60,976 nucleotides of DNA from Terriglobia bacterium. Lineage in GTDB: Bacteria; Acidobacteriota; Terriglobia; UBA7540. The translations under genes and the position numbers were made by a program. The notes beneath the pieces are model-generated. The model did no database searches and had not been told where the DNA came from. It worked only from the letters and a program-made list of their open reading frames with translations. Each line of letters begins with the position of its first letter. Position 1 is the first letter of the stretch. The stretch spans positions 1 to 60,976 of the forward strand of contig JAIQEZ010000010.1 in assembly GCA_020073545.1 (NCBI GenBank), read 5' to 3'. Shown in pieces: positions 52,893 through 60,976 of this stretch.

Positions 52893-53387
52893 TCATCGTT
52901 CACGCACGCTTTCCCGCGCCTCGGCGTAATTGAGCAACCGTCCTCCGTGTTCAGCACGATACTTGTTAGCGCCGTCTTTCGTCGCAAAAGCTATGAGCAC
53001 TGGAGTGCATCGGTCGTACGCAAGTTCTGCTGAGCTCTCGAGCTCCTTGCGCTCCAACGGCTTAACGTGTGCGCAGTACACTTCGTTTCCGCCTTCGACG
53101 TAGTACGATTTCTCGGCAGGAATCTCTGCTCCGGTATAGAAGTCCTTGGCGAAGGCCGCATGTACGATGCCGGGATGATGCAAGTCGTAGTGGATTCCAC
53201 AACGGGGACAGCACGCCGTCTCGGATCCCTTGGCCAGCACGAGCCGGTAACCCATCCCTGCGTGGACTGGGCGTTGACATACCTGGCATATCTGGTTGGT
53301 GCGTTCTGCCGCGTGACGGAGGATCACGGTGCCGACCAGAACTGCAAGCACTAACATCGAAGTGCTAAGGATGAGCTTTCGTACCAC
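52893..53387 (-). CDS. NosL-like Cys-rich metal protein of the efflux operon
   Basis: A 164-residue protein with an N-terminal membrane anchor or signal (LILSTSMLVLAVLVGTVIL). It is rich in likely metal ligands: C34 and C37 (ICQVCQRPVHAGM), C59, C60 and C63 (ACCPRCGIHYDLHH) plus several histidines. The end (KDGANKYRAEHGGRLLNYAEA) resembles NosL, the copper-binding accessory protein of nitrous oxide reductase. It starts with GTG, with GAGGAGG upstream, and follows the RND pump gene by 18 bases. A periplasmic copper chaperone or sensor role for the efflux system fits. Confidence 0.72.
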   Translation of the reverse strand: MVRKLILSTSMLVLAVLVGTVILRHAAERTNQICQVCQRPVHAGMGYRLVLAKGSETACCPRCGIHYDLHHPGIVHAAFAKDFYTGAEIPAEKSYYVEGGNEVYCAHVKPLERKELESSAELAYDRCTPVLIAFATKDGANKYRAEHGGRLLNYAEARESVRER

Positions 53388-53405
53388 GGGACTGCCTCCT
53401 CGTGC

Positions 53406-56400
53406 CTATGAGCTTGCTGGCAGCTCGGGTGCCTTAGCCACTTTCTTTACCCAGAAATGCCAGCGCCAGATTTCGTAAATAGCCGGATAGACCGCCAACT
53501 CCATGATGAACGAAGTGAAGATTCCGCCGATCATCGGGGCAGCGATCCGCCTCATCACATCGGCCCCGGCTCCGGTCGACCAAAGGATTGGGACCAAACC
53601 CATAAACATCACGCCGACGGTCATGACCTTCGGGCGTAGCCGTTTGACTGCCCCGTGGATGATCGATTCGCGTAGATCTGCCAAAGACTTCATTTTCCCC
53701 TTGGCTTCCATTTCGTGATAGGCCAAGTCAAGATACAACAACATGAAAACACCCGTTTCGGCATCTACACCCATCAATGCGATCAGGCCAACCCAGACCG
53801 CGATGCTGGTGTTGTATCCGAGTAGGTAAAGGAACCAGATCGCGCCCACGGCTGAGAACGGAACTGCAAGGAAAATAATCAGCGTCTTCGCCGCAGACCC
53901 TGTGTTGAGATAAAGGAGCAGAGCGATGATCAAGAAGGTGATAGGCAATACGATGGCCATGCGCTCCTTTACCCGCTGCATATACTCGTATTGCCCGCTC
54001 CAGACCAACGTGTATCCCGGAGGCATCGTCACCTTATCGCGGATGGTTTTCTTCGCGTCGTTAACGTAGCTCCCGATGTCGCGACCCGTTACGTCCACGT
54101 ACACGTAGCCGCTTAACCGTCCGTTCTCATCCCGGATCATGGAGGGACCTGAAACCATCTTTACATCTGCCAATTGGGCCATCGGGATCTGAGCACCCAT
54201 CATGGTAGGAACAACAGCGCGATTGAGCCTGTCCATGTTGGATCGGAAGTCCCGCAGGTAGCGGACGTTAACGGGGTACCGTTCACGGCCTTCCACGGTC
54301 GTGGTGATGTTTTCACCCCCCACTGCCGACATGATCACGTCCTCCACCTGACCGATGCTCAAGCCGTAGCGTGCGAGTTCCTCGCGCTTCAAACCGAAGT
54401 CAAGGAAATAACCGCCTGCGGTGCGCTCGGCAAAGACAGAAGTTGTCCCAGGCACATCCTTCAAAACCATCTCGATGGTCTCACCTAATTCCTGAACCTT
54501 GCTTAGGTCGGAACCCATGATCTTGATGCCGACGGGGGTACGCACACCGGTTGTAAGCATATCCACCCGCGCTTTGATAGGCATGGTCCAGGCGTTCGAT
54601 ACGCCGGGGAATTGCATGGCCTCATTGAGACCGCCAGGCCCGTAGATCAGCTCTTGAGTGGTTTTGTGTTCGGGCGTTACTCGCCTGAAGATTTTCCTTA
54701 GCCACTTGGGCGCCCAGGAGGAATACCAGCGGTGAACCTTGGGCCACTCCAACTCAGGCTTGAGAACCACCACGGTCTCCATCATGGAAAACGGGGCGGG
54801 ATCAGTGGCGGTCTCCGCCCGCCCGGCTTTGCCAAACACCCGTTCGACCTCGGGAAAAGACTTGAGAACCTTGTCTTGAACCTGCAGGAGTTGCTGCGCC
54901 TCCGTAACGGAAATGCCGGGGAGAGTCGCTGGCATGTAAAGCAGCACCCCCTCGTCCAGGGGCGGCATAAACTCCGAGCCCAACCGATTGAAGATGGGAA
55001 TCGTGAAAACGACTACTAATGCCGCAGAAACCACCACTGCCCACCGATGGCGCAAGGAAAATTCCACAACCGGGTGATAGAGCTTCATGAGCGGGCGACT
55101 GATCGGATGGTTTTCTTCATTGTGGATTTTCCCCACCCAGACCTTGTTCACGATCCACGCGATCCAGCGCGGGCGGAACTTGTAGGGGTCCATGCGCATG
55201 AGCAGCATCAACATCGCCGGCCCGAGGGTAATCGCCAGCACGGCGGCGAAGCCCATGGAAAAGTTCTTGGTGAAGGCCAGCGGCTTGAAGAGACGCCCTT
55301 CCTGGCCAGCCAGAGTGAAGATCGGCATGAACGCTATCGCGATGACCAGCAAGGAGAAGAAGCTCGGCCCGCCGACCTCTTTGACCGCAGAAATGAGCAC
55401 ATCCTTGTAACTTCCTGGCCTTCCTTCAGCTTCCCATTGTTCAAGTTTCTTGTGCGTCTGTTCGACCACCACGATACTCGCGTCCACCATGGCTCCGATG
55501 GCAATGGCGATGCCGCCCAGCGACATGATGTTCGAGGTGAGGCCCATCGCATGCATGGGTATAAAGCTGAGGATGACCGCGATGGGGATGGTAAGGATAG
55601 GAATCAGCGCGCTCGGGATGTGCCAGAGAAATATGATGATCACAAGACTGACGATCGCGAGCTCCTCGATTAATGTGCCCTTGAGTGTTTCGATGGAGCG
55701 CTCGATTAAATCCGACCGGTCGTAAGTGGTAACGACTTTGACGCCGGGAGGCAAAGAGGGCTCAATCTCCTGCAACTTGGCCTTGACGCGGTTGATGACG
55801 TTGAGCGCGTTCTCGCCATAACGCATGATGACCACGGCGCCGACGGTTTCACCCTCGCCATTAAGCTCGGCTACGCCGCGACGGATGTCGGGGCCAAGGG
55901 TTACAGTCCCCACGTTCTTGACAAGTATGGGTGCACCAGTGTCCGAGTTGTTGGCGAGTACCACGTTCTCGACGTCGGCTACGGACTTGATGTAACCCCG
56001 GCCGCGGACCATGTACTCCCGCCCCGAGAACTCAACCAGCCGCCCTCCCACATCGTTGTTGCCCTGCCGGATAGCGTCAGTGACCTTATCGAGCGGAAGC
56101 TTGTAAGCTAGCAGCGCGTTGGGATCAAGATTCACTTGATACTGGCGCACAAACCCCCCGATCGGCGCGACCTCGGCGACGCCAGGCACTCCTTGCAGGG
56201 CATAGCGCAAGTACCAGTCCTGGTATGTCTTGAGCTGGGCAAGGTTGTTTTTGCCGGTCGTATCGACCAGCGCGTACTCAAAAACCCAGCCCACCGCTGT
56301 CTCATCGCGGGCCAGTTCCACATTCACCCCTTGAGGCAAGCGGGGGAGGATATTGCTGAGATATTCGAGGGTTCTCGATCGTGCCCAGTAAATGTCGGTT

Positions 56401-56696
56401 CCGTCCTCAAAAATGATGTACACATAGGAGTAGCCAAAGTCCGAGAAGCCCCGGATGTCTTGAACCTTAGACACGCCCAGCAAAGAGGTAATAATGGGGT
56501 AGGTGACCTGGTCTTCCATGATGTCGGGGCTGCGGTCCCAGCGCGAATAGATGATGACCTGCGTGTCGGAAAGGTCGGGAAGGGCGTCCACCGTGACGTT
56601 CTTCATCGAATACACGCCGCCCAAGACCGCCAAGCCGATGACGAGGAGGACCGTAAACTTGTTGTGGGCGCAGAGTTCGATAATGCGATTGACCAT
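53406..56696 (-). CDS. cusA: CusA/CzcA-family heavy-metal efflux RND pump
   Basis: Inner-membrane proton-driven pump of about 1096 residues from the HME branch of RND transporters. The N-terminus MVNRIIELCAHNKFTVLLVI, DALPDLSDTQVIIYSRW and PDIMEDQVTYPI are diagnostic. Twelve membrane helices fall in two halves, with acidic proton-relay residues in GAMVDASIVVVEQTHKK and the late RLRPKVMTVGVMFMGLVPIL motif. Copper/silver specificity is inferred from the CusB-like adaptor and NosL-like neighbour. GGAG lies eight bases before the ATG at 56696. The pump is separated from its adaptor by two extra genes or fragments, which is not the usual order. Confidence 0.95.
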   Translation of the reverse strand: MVNRIIELCAHNKFTVLLVIGLAVLGGVYSMKNVTVDALPDLSDTQVIIYSRWDRSPDIMEDQVTYPIITSLLGVSKVQDIRGFSDFGYSYVYIIFEDGTDIYWARSRTLEYLSNILPRLPQGVNVELARDETAVGWVFEYALVDTTGKNNLAQLKTYQDWYLRYALQGVPGVAEVAPIGGFVRQYQVNLDPNALLAYKLPLDKVTDAIRQGNNDVGGRLVEFSGREYMVRGRGYIKSVADVENVVLANNSDTGAPILVKNVGTVTLGPDIRRGVAELNGEGETVGAVVIMRYGENALNVINRVKAKLQEIEPSLPPGVKVVTTYDRSDLIERSIETLKGTLIEELAIVSLVIIIFLWHIPSALIPILTIPIAVILSFIPMHAMGLTSNIMSLGGIAIAIGAMVDASIVVVEQTHKKLEQWEAEGRPGSYKDVLISAVKEVGGPSFFSLLVIAIAFMPIFTLAGQEGRLFKPLAFTKNFSMGFAAVLAITLGPAMLMLLMRMDPYKFRPRWIAWIVNKVWVGKIHNEENHPISRPLMKLYHPVVEFSLRHRWAVVVSAALVVVFTIPIFNRLGSEFMPPLDEGVLLYMPATLPGISVTEAQQLLQVQDKVLKSFPEVERVFGKAGRAETATDPAPFSMMETVVVLKPELEWPKVHRWYSSWAPKWLRKIFRRVTPEHKTTQELIYGPGGLNEAMQFPGVSNAWTMPIKARVDMLTTGVRTPVGIKIMGSDLSKVQELGETIEMVLKDVPGTTSVFAERTAGGYFLDFGLKREELARYGLSIGQVEDVIMSAVGGENITTTVEGRERYPVNVRYLRDFRSNMDRLNRAVVPTMMGAQIPMAQLADVKMVSGPSMIRDENGRLSGYVYVDVTGRDIGSYVNDAKKTIRDKVTMPPGYTLVWSGQYEYMQRVKERMAIVLPITFLIIALLLYLNTGSAAKTLIIFLAVPFSAVGAIWFLYLLGYNTSIAVWVGLIALMGVDAETGVFMLLYLDLAYHEMEAKGKMKSLADLRESIIHGAVKRLRPKVMTVGVMFMGLVPILWSTGAGADVMRRIAAPMIGGIFTSFIMELAVYPAIYEIWRWHFWVKKVAKAPELPASS

Positions 56697-56715
56697 GACT
56701 AGGCTCCAAACCAAA

Positions 56716-57924
56716 TTAGAGTGACTCCATTGATTCGACCGTCAGGTATCCGGACTTCTTCACAAAGCTTCCCCTTACCCGGACCTCGCGGGCGGCATAA
56801 ACGCGTGCGGTGAGTTGATCACTCAATTCGTAAAGCTTCTTTCCGTCATCCAGGATATATTTGGCGCCTTGCGCCACGCATGCCCTGACGCACTCTGCGC
56901 TGTCGGTCCGCGCATGACGAGGTCCGCACCGGCTGTCGGTAACCAAGCCCACAATCGTCTGGGAGCCGCCGCCCCATCTGGCAAGAGCGGCCTCTTCCAA
57001 AGAGGATCCAAACCTATGAGCCACCTCGCCAAATAGGAGTACCGCCACAAGTGTCAGGCCCAGCGTTACAAAGGCCGGCCGCGCTCCTCGCCAGATGAAC
57101 CAGCGATGATCAGGCGCTTCCAATCTTGCGAGTTCCTCCCCGTTCAACCTGACCTCGCACACGCCGTGCACACCCCGGGCGACCCGATGCACTTCGATAG
57201 GGCCTTCAGGCTCGCCGACGTATCCGCGGATCGACACGCGCCCGCGGTCTGACTCGGCCGCGAGTTCCAAGTTCGCCGTCGCGGGATCGGTGGCCAACGC
57301 CGCCTCTACCCGCGATGACACTACCAAGCCTTCGAGGAGCACCTCATCGGAACTGTCGGAAGGCCCTTGCGCAGATTGTCGCACAAGAGCGGCAATCGTC
57401 TCGCACGCTTCCGGGAGGTTGATGGAATCCAGGTTGATGATGATGTCGGAAGCGGGTTCGTTGTGTTCCCGTCCATAGGCTTCGCGCAGCCACTTGTTCC
57501 TGGCCCGATCCACGCGCATCAGATGAGCAGCGGCCTCTCCCATAGCTAACTTCAGCACCCGGCTCGCCGTACGGACCCGCGATTCGAAAGAAGCACAGAC
57601 CCGAACACGAATCATCGGTATCTTTTCCTGTAGCAGCAGGTGAGCCGCTTCGCCGCAGCAGACCGCGTTTCCATTCCGAACTTCTTCGGCGACGGCATTA
57701 CGGAGAACCAAAAAGTGAGATCGAGTTTTGCAGAGGAAACGGTCGAACGGCGCGGGGCTGTCCTCAAGGAAGTGCGCCAGTTCTTCCTGAGACCCACCCC
57801 AACTGGCAGCCCTCTCGACAGCCATACTGGAAGTGACCAGCGTGTAGCCCGAGTGTTCGGCGAGCGACTCCGCCAGTTGCACGTCGCCGCTGAAACGATC
57901 ACCAAGAATTAGAATCAGACTCAT
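56716..57924 (-). CDS. Chimeric cytidylate-kinase-like / BON / membrane / Cys-His domain protein
   Basis: A 402-residue protein with four parts. Residues 1-185 resemble the cytidylate-kinase-like family (PF13189): NAVCCGEAAHLLL, the arginine-rich RVCASFESRV and RVDRARNKWLREAYG, and SDIIINLDSINL. The P-loop is degenerate (ILGDRFSGDVQLAESLAE, no lysine). Residues 200-262 resemble a BON domain (VRL-G-V). A membrane helix lies at 283-300. Residues 323-402 hold a small extracytoplasmic domain with CGPRH (333-337) and C345, C349. AAGGAGGAG precedes the ATG. It sits inside the efflux operon, upstream of cusA. Confidence 0.78.
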   Translation of the reverse strand: MSLILILGDRFSGDVQLAESLAEHSGYTLVTSSMAVERAASWGGSQEELAHFLEDSPAPFDRFLCKTRSHFLVLRNAVAEEVRNGNAVCCGEAAHLLLQEKIPMIRVRVCASFESRVRTASRVLKLAMGEAAAHLMRVDRARNKWLREAYGREHNEPASDIIINLDSINLPEACETIAALVRQSAQGPSDSSDEVLLEGLVVSSRVEAALATDPATANLELAAESDRGRVSIRGYVGEPEGPIEVHRVARGVHGVCEVRLNGEELARLEAPDHRWFIWRGARPAFVTLGLTLVAVLLFGEVAHRFGSSLEEAALARWGGGSQTIVGLVTDSRCGPRHARTDSAECVRACVAQGAKYILDDGKKLYELSDQLTARVYAAREVRVRGSFVKKSGYLTVESMESL

Positions 57925-57968
57925 GTTACTCCTCCTTCAGGCTGTGTTCATGTTCCCCCGGCACCATC

Positions 57969-58191
57969 TCAGGCGGTCCACACCTCTTCAGTGACGTGAT
58001 ACAGAGTTGTAACTGCGACTTTCTGCGGCAATGGCTCCAGCCTGCACTTCACCTCGCCAGGATAGACTTTGGGAACGCCGCCACCTTCCGGCGTCACCCC
58101 GGAATAGCGTGCCGGTTTTGTAACTTGCGTGAAGTGCACGTAGTGGTCCTCGCCTTCGCCGCGGTGCTGAAATATGTAGCGCCCAGGCTTC
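57969..58191 (-). pseudogene. Fragment of an unidentified gene inside the efflux operon
   Basis: An open stretch of about 74 codons reads EKPGRYIFQHRGEGEDHYVHFTQV and on to PLPQKVAVTTLYHVTEEVWTA. It has no start of its own in a sensible place and no family was recognised. It begins just where the cusA-like remnant ends, but in another frame, so the two pieces were joined by a deletion. It may be the tail of a lost gene. Confidence 0.45.
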
Positions 58192-58275
58192 TCATCCGCC
58201 CAGCATCGCCACGCCGACAACAATGAAGATGATGAACTTGTTCTTCGCGCTGAACTCGATAATGCGGTTGATCAT
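58192..58275 (-). pseudogene. CusA N-terminal remnant (27 codons)
   Basis: The frame from ATG at 58275 reads MINRIIEFSAKNKFIIFIVV, then GVAMLGG and TGA. This matches the first 27 residues of CusA/CzcA pumps, including the intact cusA of this operon (MVNRIIELCAHNKF). The remaining thousand residues are missing. It lies in the expected position for cusA, 22 bases after the cusB stop, so the original pump gene appears to have been deleted and replaced further downstream. Confidence 0.8.
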
Positions 58276-58297
58276 TTCCTTGAGCCGCTCCTAGGTC

Positions 58298-59722
58298 TTA
58301 CATCTTCATGTCGGGCATGGTTTCCTTTGGTTTCGGTTTCTGTTCTTCCATCTTCGTCCCCGGCTTACTTGCCTTCGGCGCTTCCTTCTGCCCTTCCATT
58401 TTCATTCCGGCCATCTGCCCCATCGCCGTTTTCAGACGGCTTTCAGAGTCCACGAGGAAGTTGCCTGAGGTGACGATCTTTTCGCCGGCCTTTAGCCCAC
58501 TGAGGATGACCACGCTGTCGTCGATCTTCGGCCCTACTTCCACTTTGCGGGGTTCAAAATACCCGTCTCCGCGGGCCACGAACACCACTTGTTCCGTGCC
58601 GGAATCCAAGACGGCGTCTTGTGGTACGACGAGCTTGGTACCGTAATCAATTTGCAGCTGAATATCCGCATACATATCGGGTTTGAGCTTGAATTCAGAA
58701 TTTGGGAAATCGAGCCGGACTTTAAGCGTCCTGGTCATGGTGTCCAGCTGAGGGTAGATATAGCTGACCTTTCCCTTGAAAGCCTCGCCAGGGTAATAGC
58801 TGAGAGACATGATGGCCTTTTGACCCAACCTCACATAGGGCACTTCATATTCATAGACTTCTGCATTGGCCCATACTGTCGAGAGGTAGGCGATCGTGTA
58901 TAGATCGGTGTCGGCGGTTACGCGCACGTTCTCGAACGCCTTGCGATCCAGCACGAATCCGTTCACCGGCGAATACATGGTAAGATCCCGCTGCACCTTG
59001 CCTGTCTTGTCCAGCTCATCGATTTGGGCATCCGAGATGTCCCAAAGCTTCAGCCTTTCCCTGGCGGAATCGAGAAGCGAGTTCGCCCCCTCCGAGACTT
59101 CCGCATAGGGTGCATCACTCAGGTATTTGTGCGCACGCTTTGCGATGAGGTATTCCTGTTGAGTTGAGACGAGCTCGGGGCTGTACACGGTGAAAAGGGG
59201 TTGGCCTTTGCGAATAAGCTGGCCAGTGAAATCTACGTAGACCTTGCTGATCCAACCATCGAACTTGGTGTGGATGTGCGTAATCTTGGTTTCGTCATAA
59301 GACAGTCGACCAACGGCCCTGATTGTTCGCACCAGCGGACGCAATGCGGCCTGACCGTATTGCACACCGATGAGTTGCTGCTTTTGCGCAGTAATCTGCG
59401 TGGTACCGGAAGGCATCTCTCCCTCTGGACCACCCCCCTCCGCATAAACGGGAACCAGGTCCATCCCGCAGTCGGGGGCCTTGCCCGGCTTGTCAGACTT
59501 GAAAGCAGGGTGCATGGGATCTTGCCAGTAAAGGATCTTCTTCTCTCCTGGGGCAGCCTTGTGAGTTGTTTCTTGACCGGGCGCCGGATCAGCCGCCGCG
59601 GAAGTGGCGTTGACCCCGGTTAGACCCAGGGCCTCGCGCATCTGCCGGTGGTAAACGGAGAATGCCAACGTGAGTCCCACCGCTGTAACGAGAGCAACTC
59701 CGGTGATCTTCTCTTTAAGCAT
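58298..59722 (-). CDS. cusB: CusB-type periplasmic adaptor of heavy-metal efflux
   Basis: Membrane-fusion protein of 474 residues linking the RND pump and outer-membrane channel. After a signal anchor (VALVTAVGLTLAFSVY) comes a heavy-metal-binding domain at 64-93: YWQDPMHPAFKS, then DCGMDLVPVY. The lipoyl, hairpin and barrel domains follow (KFDGWISKVYVDFTGQLIRKGQ, LTMYSPVNGFVLDRKAFENV). The C-terminus is a Met/Lys-rich tail (GQMAGMKMEGQK, ETMPDMKM) suited to copper or silver binding. It starts 19 bases after the stop of the channel gene. Confidence 0.95.
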   Translation of the reverse strand: MLKEKITGVALVTAVGLTLAFSVYHRQMREALGLTGVNATSAAADPAPGQETTHKAAPGEKKILYWQDPMHPAFKSDKPGKAPDCGMDLVPVYAEGGGPEGEMPSGTTQITAQKQQLIGVQYGQAALRPLVRTIRAVGRLSYDETKITHIHTKFDGWISKVYVDFTGQLIRKGQPLFTVYSPELVSTQQEYLIAKRAHKYLSDAPYAEVSEGANSLLDSARERLKLWDISDAQIDELDKTGKVQRDLTMYSPVNGFVLDRKAFENVRVTADTDLYTIAYLSTVWANAEVYEYEVPYVRLGQKAIMSLSYYPGEAFKGKVSYIYPQLDTMTRTLKVRLDFPNSEFKLKPDMYADIQLQIDYGTKLVVPQDAVLDSGTEQVVFVARGDGYFEPRKVEVGPKIDDSVVILSGLKAGEKIVTSGNFLVDSESRLKTAMGQMAGMKMEGQKEAPKASKPGTKMEEQKPKPKETMPDMKM

Positions 59723-59741
59723 AGAAACCTCGCACCTGGGA

Positions 59742-60976
59742 CTACTGCGTCAGTTCCCGGCCAACCAGGACTTCTAGCCGGGCCAGAGCAGTTTCGAAAT
59801 TAGTTAACTCCTGGTAATATTCGATCTCGTATTCGAGGATCGTTTGGTAGTTCGAAAGCATGGAAAGGAAATCGAGCTTCCCGACCTCATAGCTGCTGAT
59901 GGATGAGTCCAGCGCAAGCGACGACTGGGGAACCAGAGCGCGCCCATATAATTGCACCAGCTCCTCTGAGGCCTTCGCCGACAGGTACTGTTGCTTGACT
60001 TCAAAATTGACGGAGTTCTGGCGGTCTTCGAGACGATCCCTTGCTCCGATCATTTCTTCGGTGGCCTCAATGACGCCTTCCCGTTGCTTGGTCTTGTAAA
60101 AGATGGGCAGGTTCATACCTACAGTGAATCCCTGCATGTCCGGCAGGAGCGGTCTCTGTTGGTACATGTAGCCCACTGTGAAGTTAGGGCGGTAATCTCT
60201 GCGAGCGAGGTTAACAGCCAACTGGCTGCGTTCGATCATCCTTTGTTCCCGCTTCAGGCCCGGATCGTTGTCCCGAGCCATCTGGTAGATTTCTTCCAGG
60301 GTGTAGGGTAACTTCGACTTCTGAATCGGGGTTGGCCCACCGATGGGCGCCTCCGGGTCCCTGTTGAGGAGCGTGTTCAAGCGCACTTGCGCCGTCCGTT
60401 CTTGTTGCTTCAGAACAGTCAGGCGCTGCAAAAGGCGAGACTGCTCGACCTGAGCTCTCAGAACATCCGACTGGATTCCCATGCCGACTTTATATCGGGC
60501 GTCGGCGATCTTGGTGAGCCTGCCCAGCAAGTCCTGGTCCTTCTGAATGATCTCGATCGCTTTGTGATAGTAGGCGTATTCGTAGTAGGCTGCCTTCACT
60601 TGCGCGACAACATCGCGGCGCGCATTCTCGAGATCCCATCGCAAGGCTTCTGCTTCGCGGTCGACGATCTGCCCGCGCAACTTGAGCTTGCCCGGGAACG
60701 GTATTTCTTGCATGAGGTTCAATCCCCGATAACTGGACGGGTCCCCTTTCTGCACACTATAGGGGGTGATGTTTCCGGCCCACCCTGTAGTCAGGACCGG
60801 ATCGGGCAGCGTTCGCACCTGCGGCACGCGGGCGCGTAAGGCCTGAACCTGCCGCGCCGCACTTTTGATGGCTGGGTTCCTGTCCAGAGCCTCGCGAACC
60901 AGATCCTGCAACGTGACCGCAGCCGGTTCCTGGGAACCCGCCGCAGCCACAGGGTCGGTGCTGGAAGTGGTCATGA
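59742..60976 (-). CDS. TolC/CusC-type outer-membrane efflux channel, 5' end may lie outside window
   Basis: Outer-membrane efflux protein with the two OEP repeats: the first around 24-200 (LVREALDRNPAIKSAARQVQ, then LNLMQEIPFPGKLKLRGQIV) and the second around 215-405. It is helical with Ala/Gln-rich stretches typical of TolC-type proteins. An ATG at 60974 begins MTTSSTDPVAAAG but lacks a signal peptide, so the real start is probably beyond the right edge. It is the first visible gene of the efflux operon. Confidence 0.9.
   Translation of the reverse strand, partial: MTTSSTDPVAAAGSQEPAAVTLQDLVREALDRNPAIKSAARQVQALRARVPQVRTLPDPVLTTGWAGNITPYSVQKGDPSSYRGLNLMQEIPFPGKLKLRGQIVDREAEALRWDLENARRDVVAQVKAAYYEYAYYHKAIEIIQKDQDLLGRLTKIADARYKVGMGIQSDVLRAQVEQSRLLQRLTVLKQQERTAQVRLNTLLNRDPEAPIGGPTPIQKSKLPYTLEEIYQMARDNDPGLKREQRMIERSQLAVNLARRDYRPNFTVGYMYQQRPLLPDMQGFTVGMNLPIFYKTKQREGVIEATEEMIGARDRLEDRQNSVNFEVKQQYLSAKASEELVQLYGRALVPQSSLALDSSISSYEVGKLDFLSMLSNYQTILEYEIEYYQELTNFETALARLEVLVGRELTQ

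Noticed and set aside
1-60976. tRNA, rRNA, CRISPR array, prophage or complete IS element
   Set aside because: The gaps between genes were read for cloverleaf, repeat-spacer and transposase signals, and none was found. A covariance-model scan would be needed to exclude small RNAs and riboswitches.

Overview
This 61-kb window is GC-rich, densely coded chromosome from a Gram-negative-type bacterium. An Acidobacteriota origin, probably a metagenome contig, fits best. The points in favour are the heptose/LPS genes, RND efflux with an outer-membrane channel, a DUF885 protein, a RhaT-family carrier, a Toastrack (DUF4097) envelope-stress operon, and foldback repeats between genes. Taxonomy is an inference from gene content only. 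I found no tRNA, rRNA, CRISPR array, prophage or complete insertion sequence.

Layout. (1) 1-5914, minus strand: hemH, hemY, aconitase, then the start of isocitrate dehydrogenase, which runs off the left edge. (2) 6095-11773, mostly plus: a DUF885 protein, an aldo/keto reductase, the tail of a broken Gfo/Idh oxidoreductase, an M48 protease and a RhaT-like carrier. (3) 11879-21736, plus: a complete Kdp potassium-uptake locus. The kinase half of KdpD is one gene with kdpE upstream of kdpFABC. The KdpD sensor half is two separate paralogous genes downstream, one with an altered Walker B motif. (4) 21897-31540: an S15-type hydrolase, a 350-bp foldback element, a DUF1349 lipoprotein and M20 peptidase pair, then a GH57 glucanotransferase, Trm112, GT9 heptosyltransferase and HldA-type kinase cluster. 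(5) 31688-36069, minus: a CecR/YbhGFS-like ABC exporter operon whose TetR repressor carries an in-frame stop. Two short inverted-repeat elements lie nose to tail upstream of it. (6) 36525-42518, minus: ddl, arginase, asnS, a TIM-barrel protein and gamma-glutamyltransferase, several with overlapping start and stop codons.

(7) 42809-48765, plus: the most unusual block. A small membrane protein with an HEGGH motif precedes an ECF sigma factor, a zf-HC2 anti-sigma factor, a B-box zinc-finger membrane protein, four paralogous 62-78 residue membrane/coiled-coil proteins, a LiaI/LiaF-type membrane protein and a Toastrack protein. I read it as an envelope-stress operon of the phage-shock/Lia type with a quadruplicated PspB-like component.

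(8) 48966-52794, minus: aroA, a quinone oxidoreductase and a DUF1080-PHP fusion. (9) 52893-60976, minus: a copper/silver-type RND efflux operon (outer-membrane channel, adaptor, pump, NosL-like protein). It also holds a remnant of a second cusA and a four-part protein: cytidylate-kinase-like, BON, membrane segment and a Cys/His domain.
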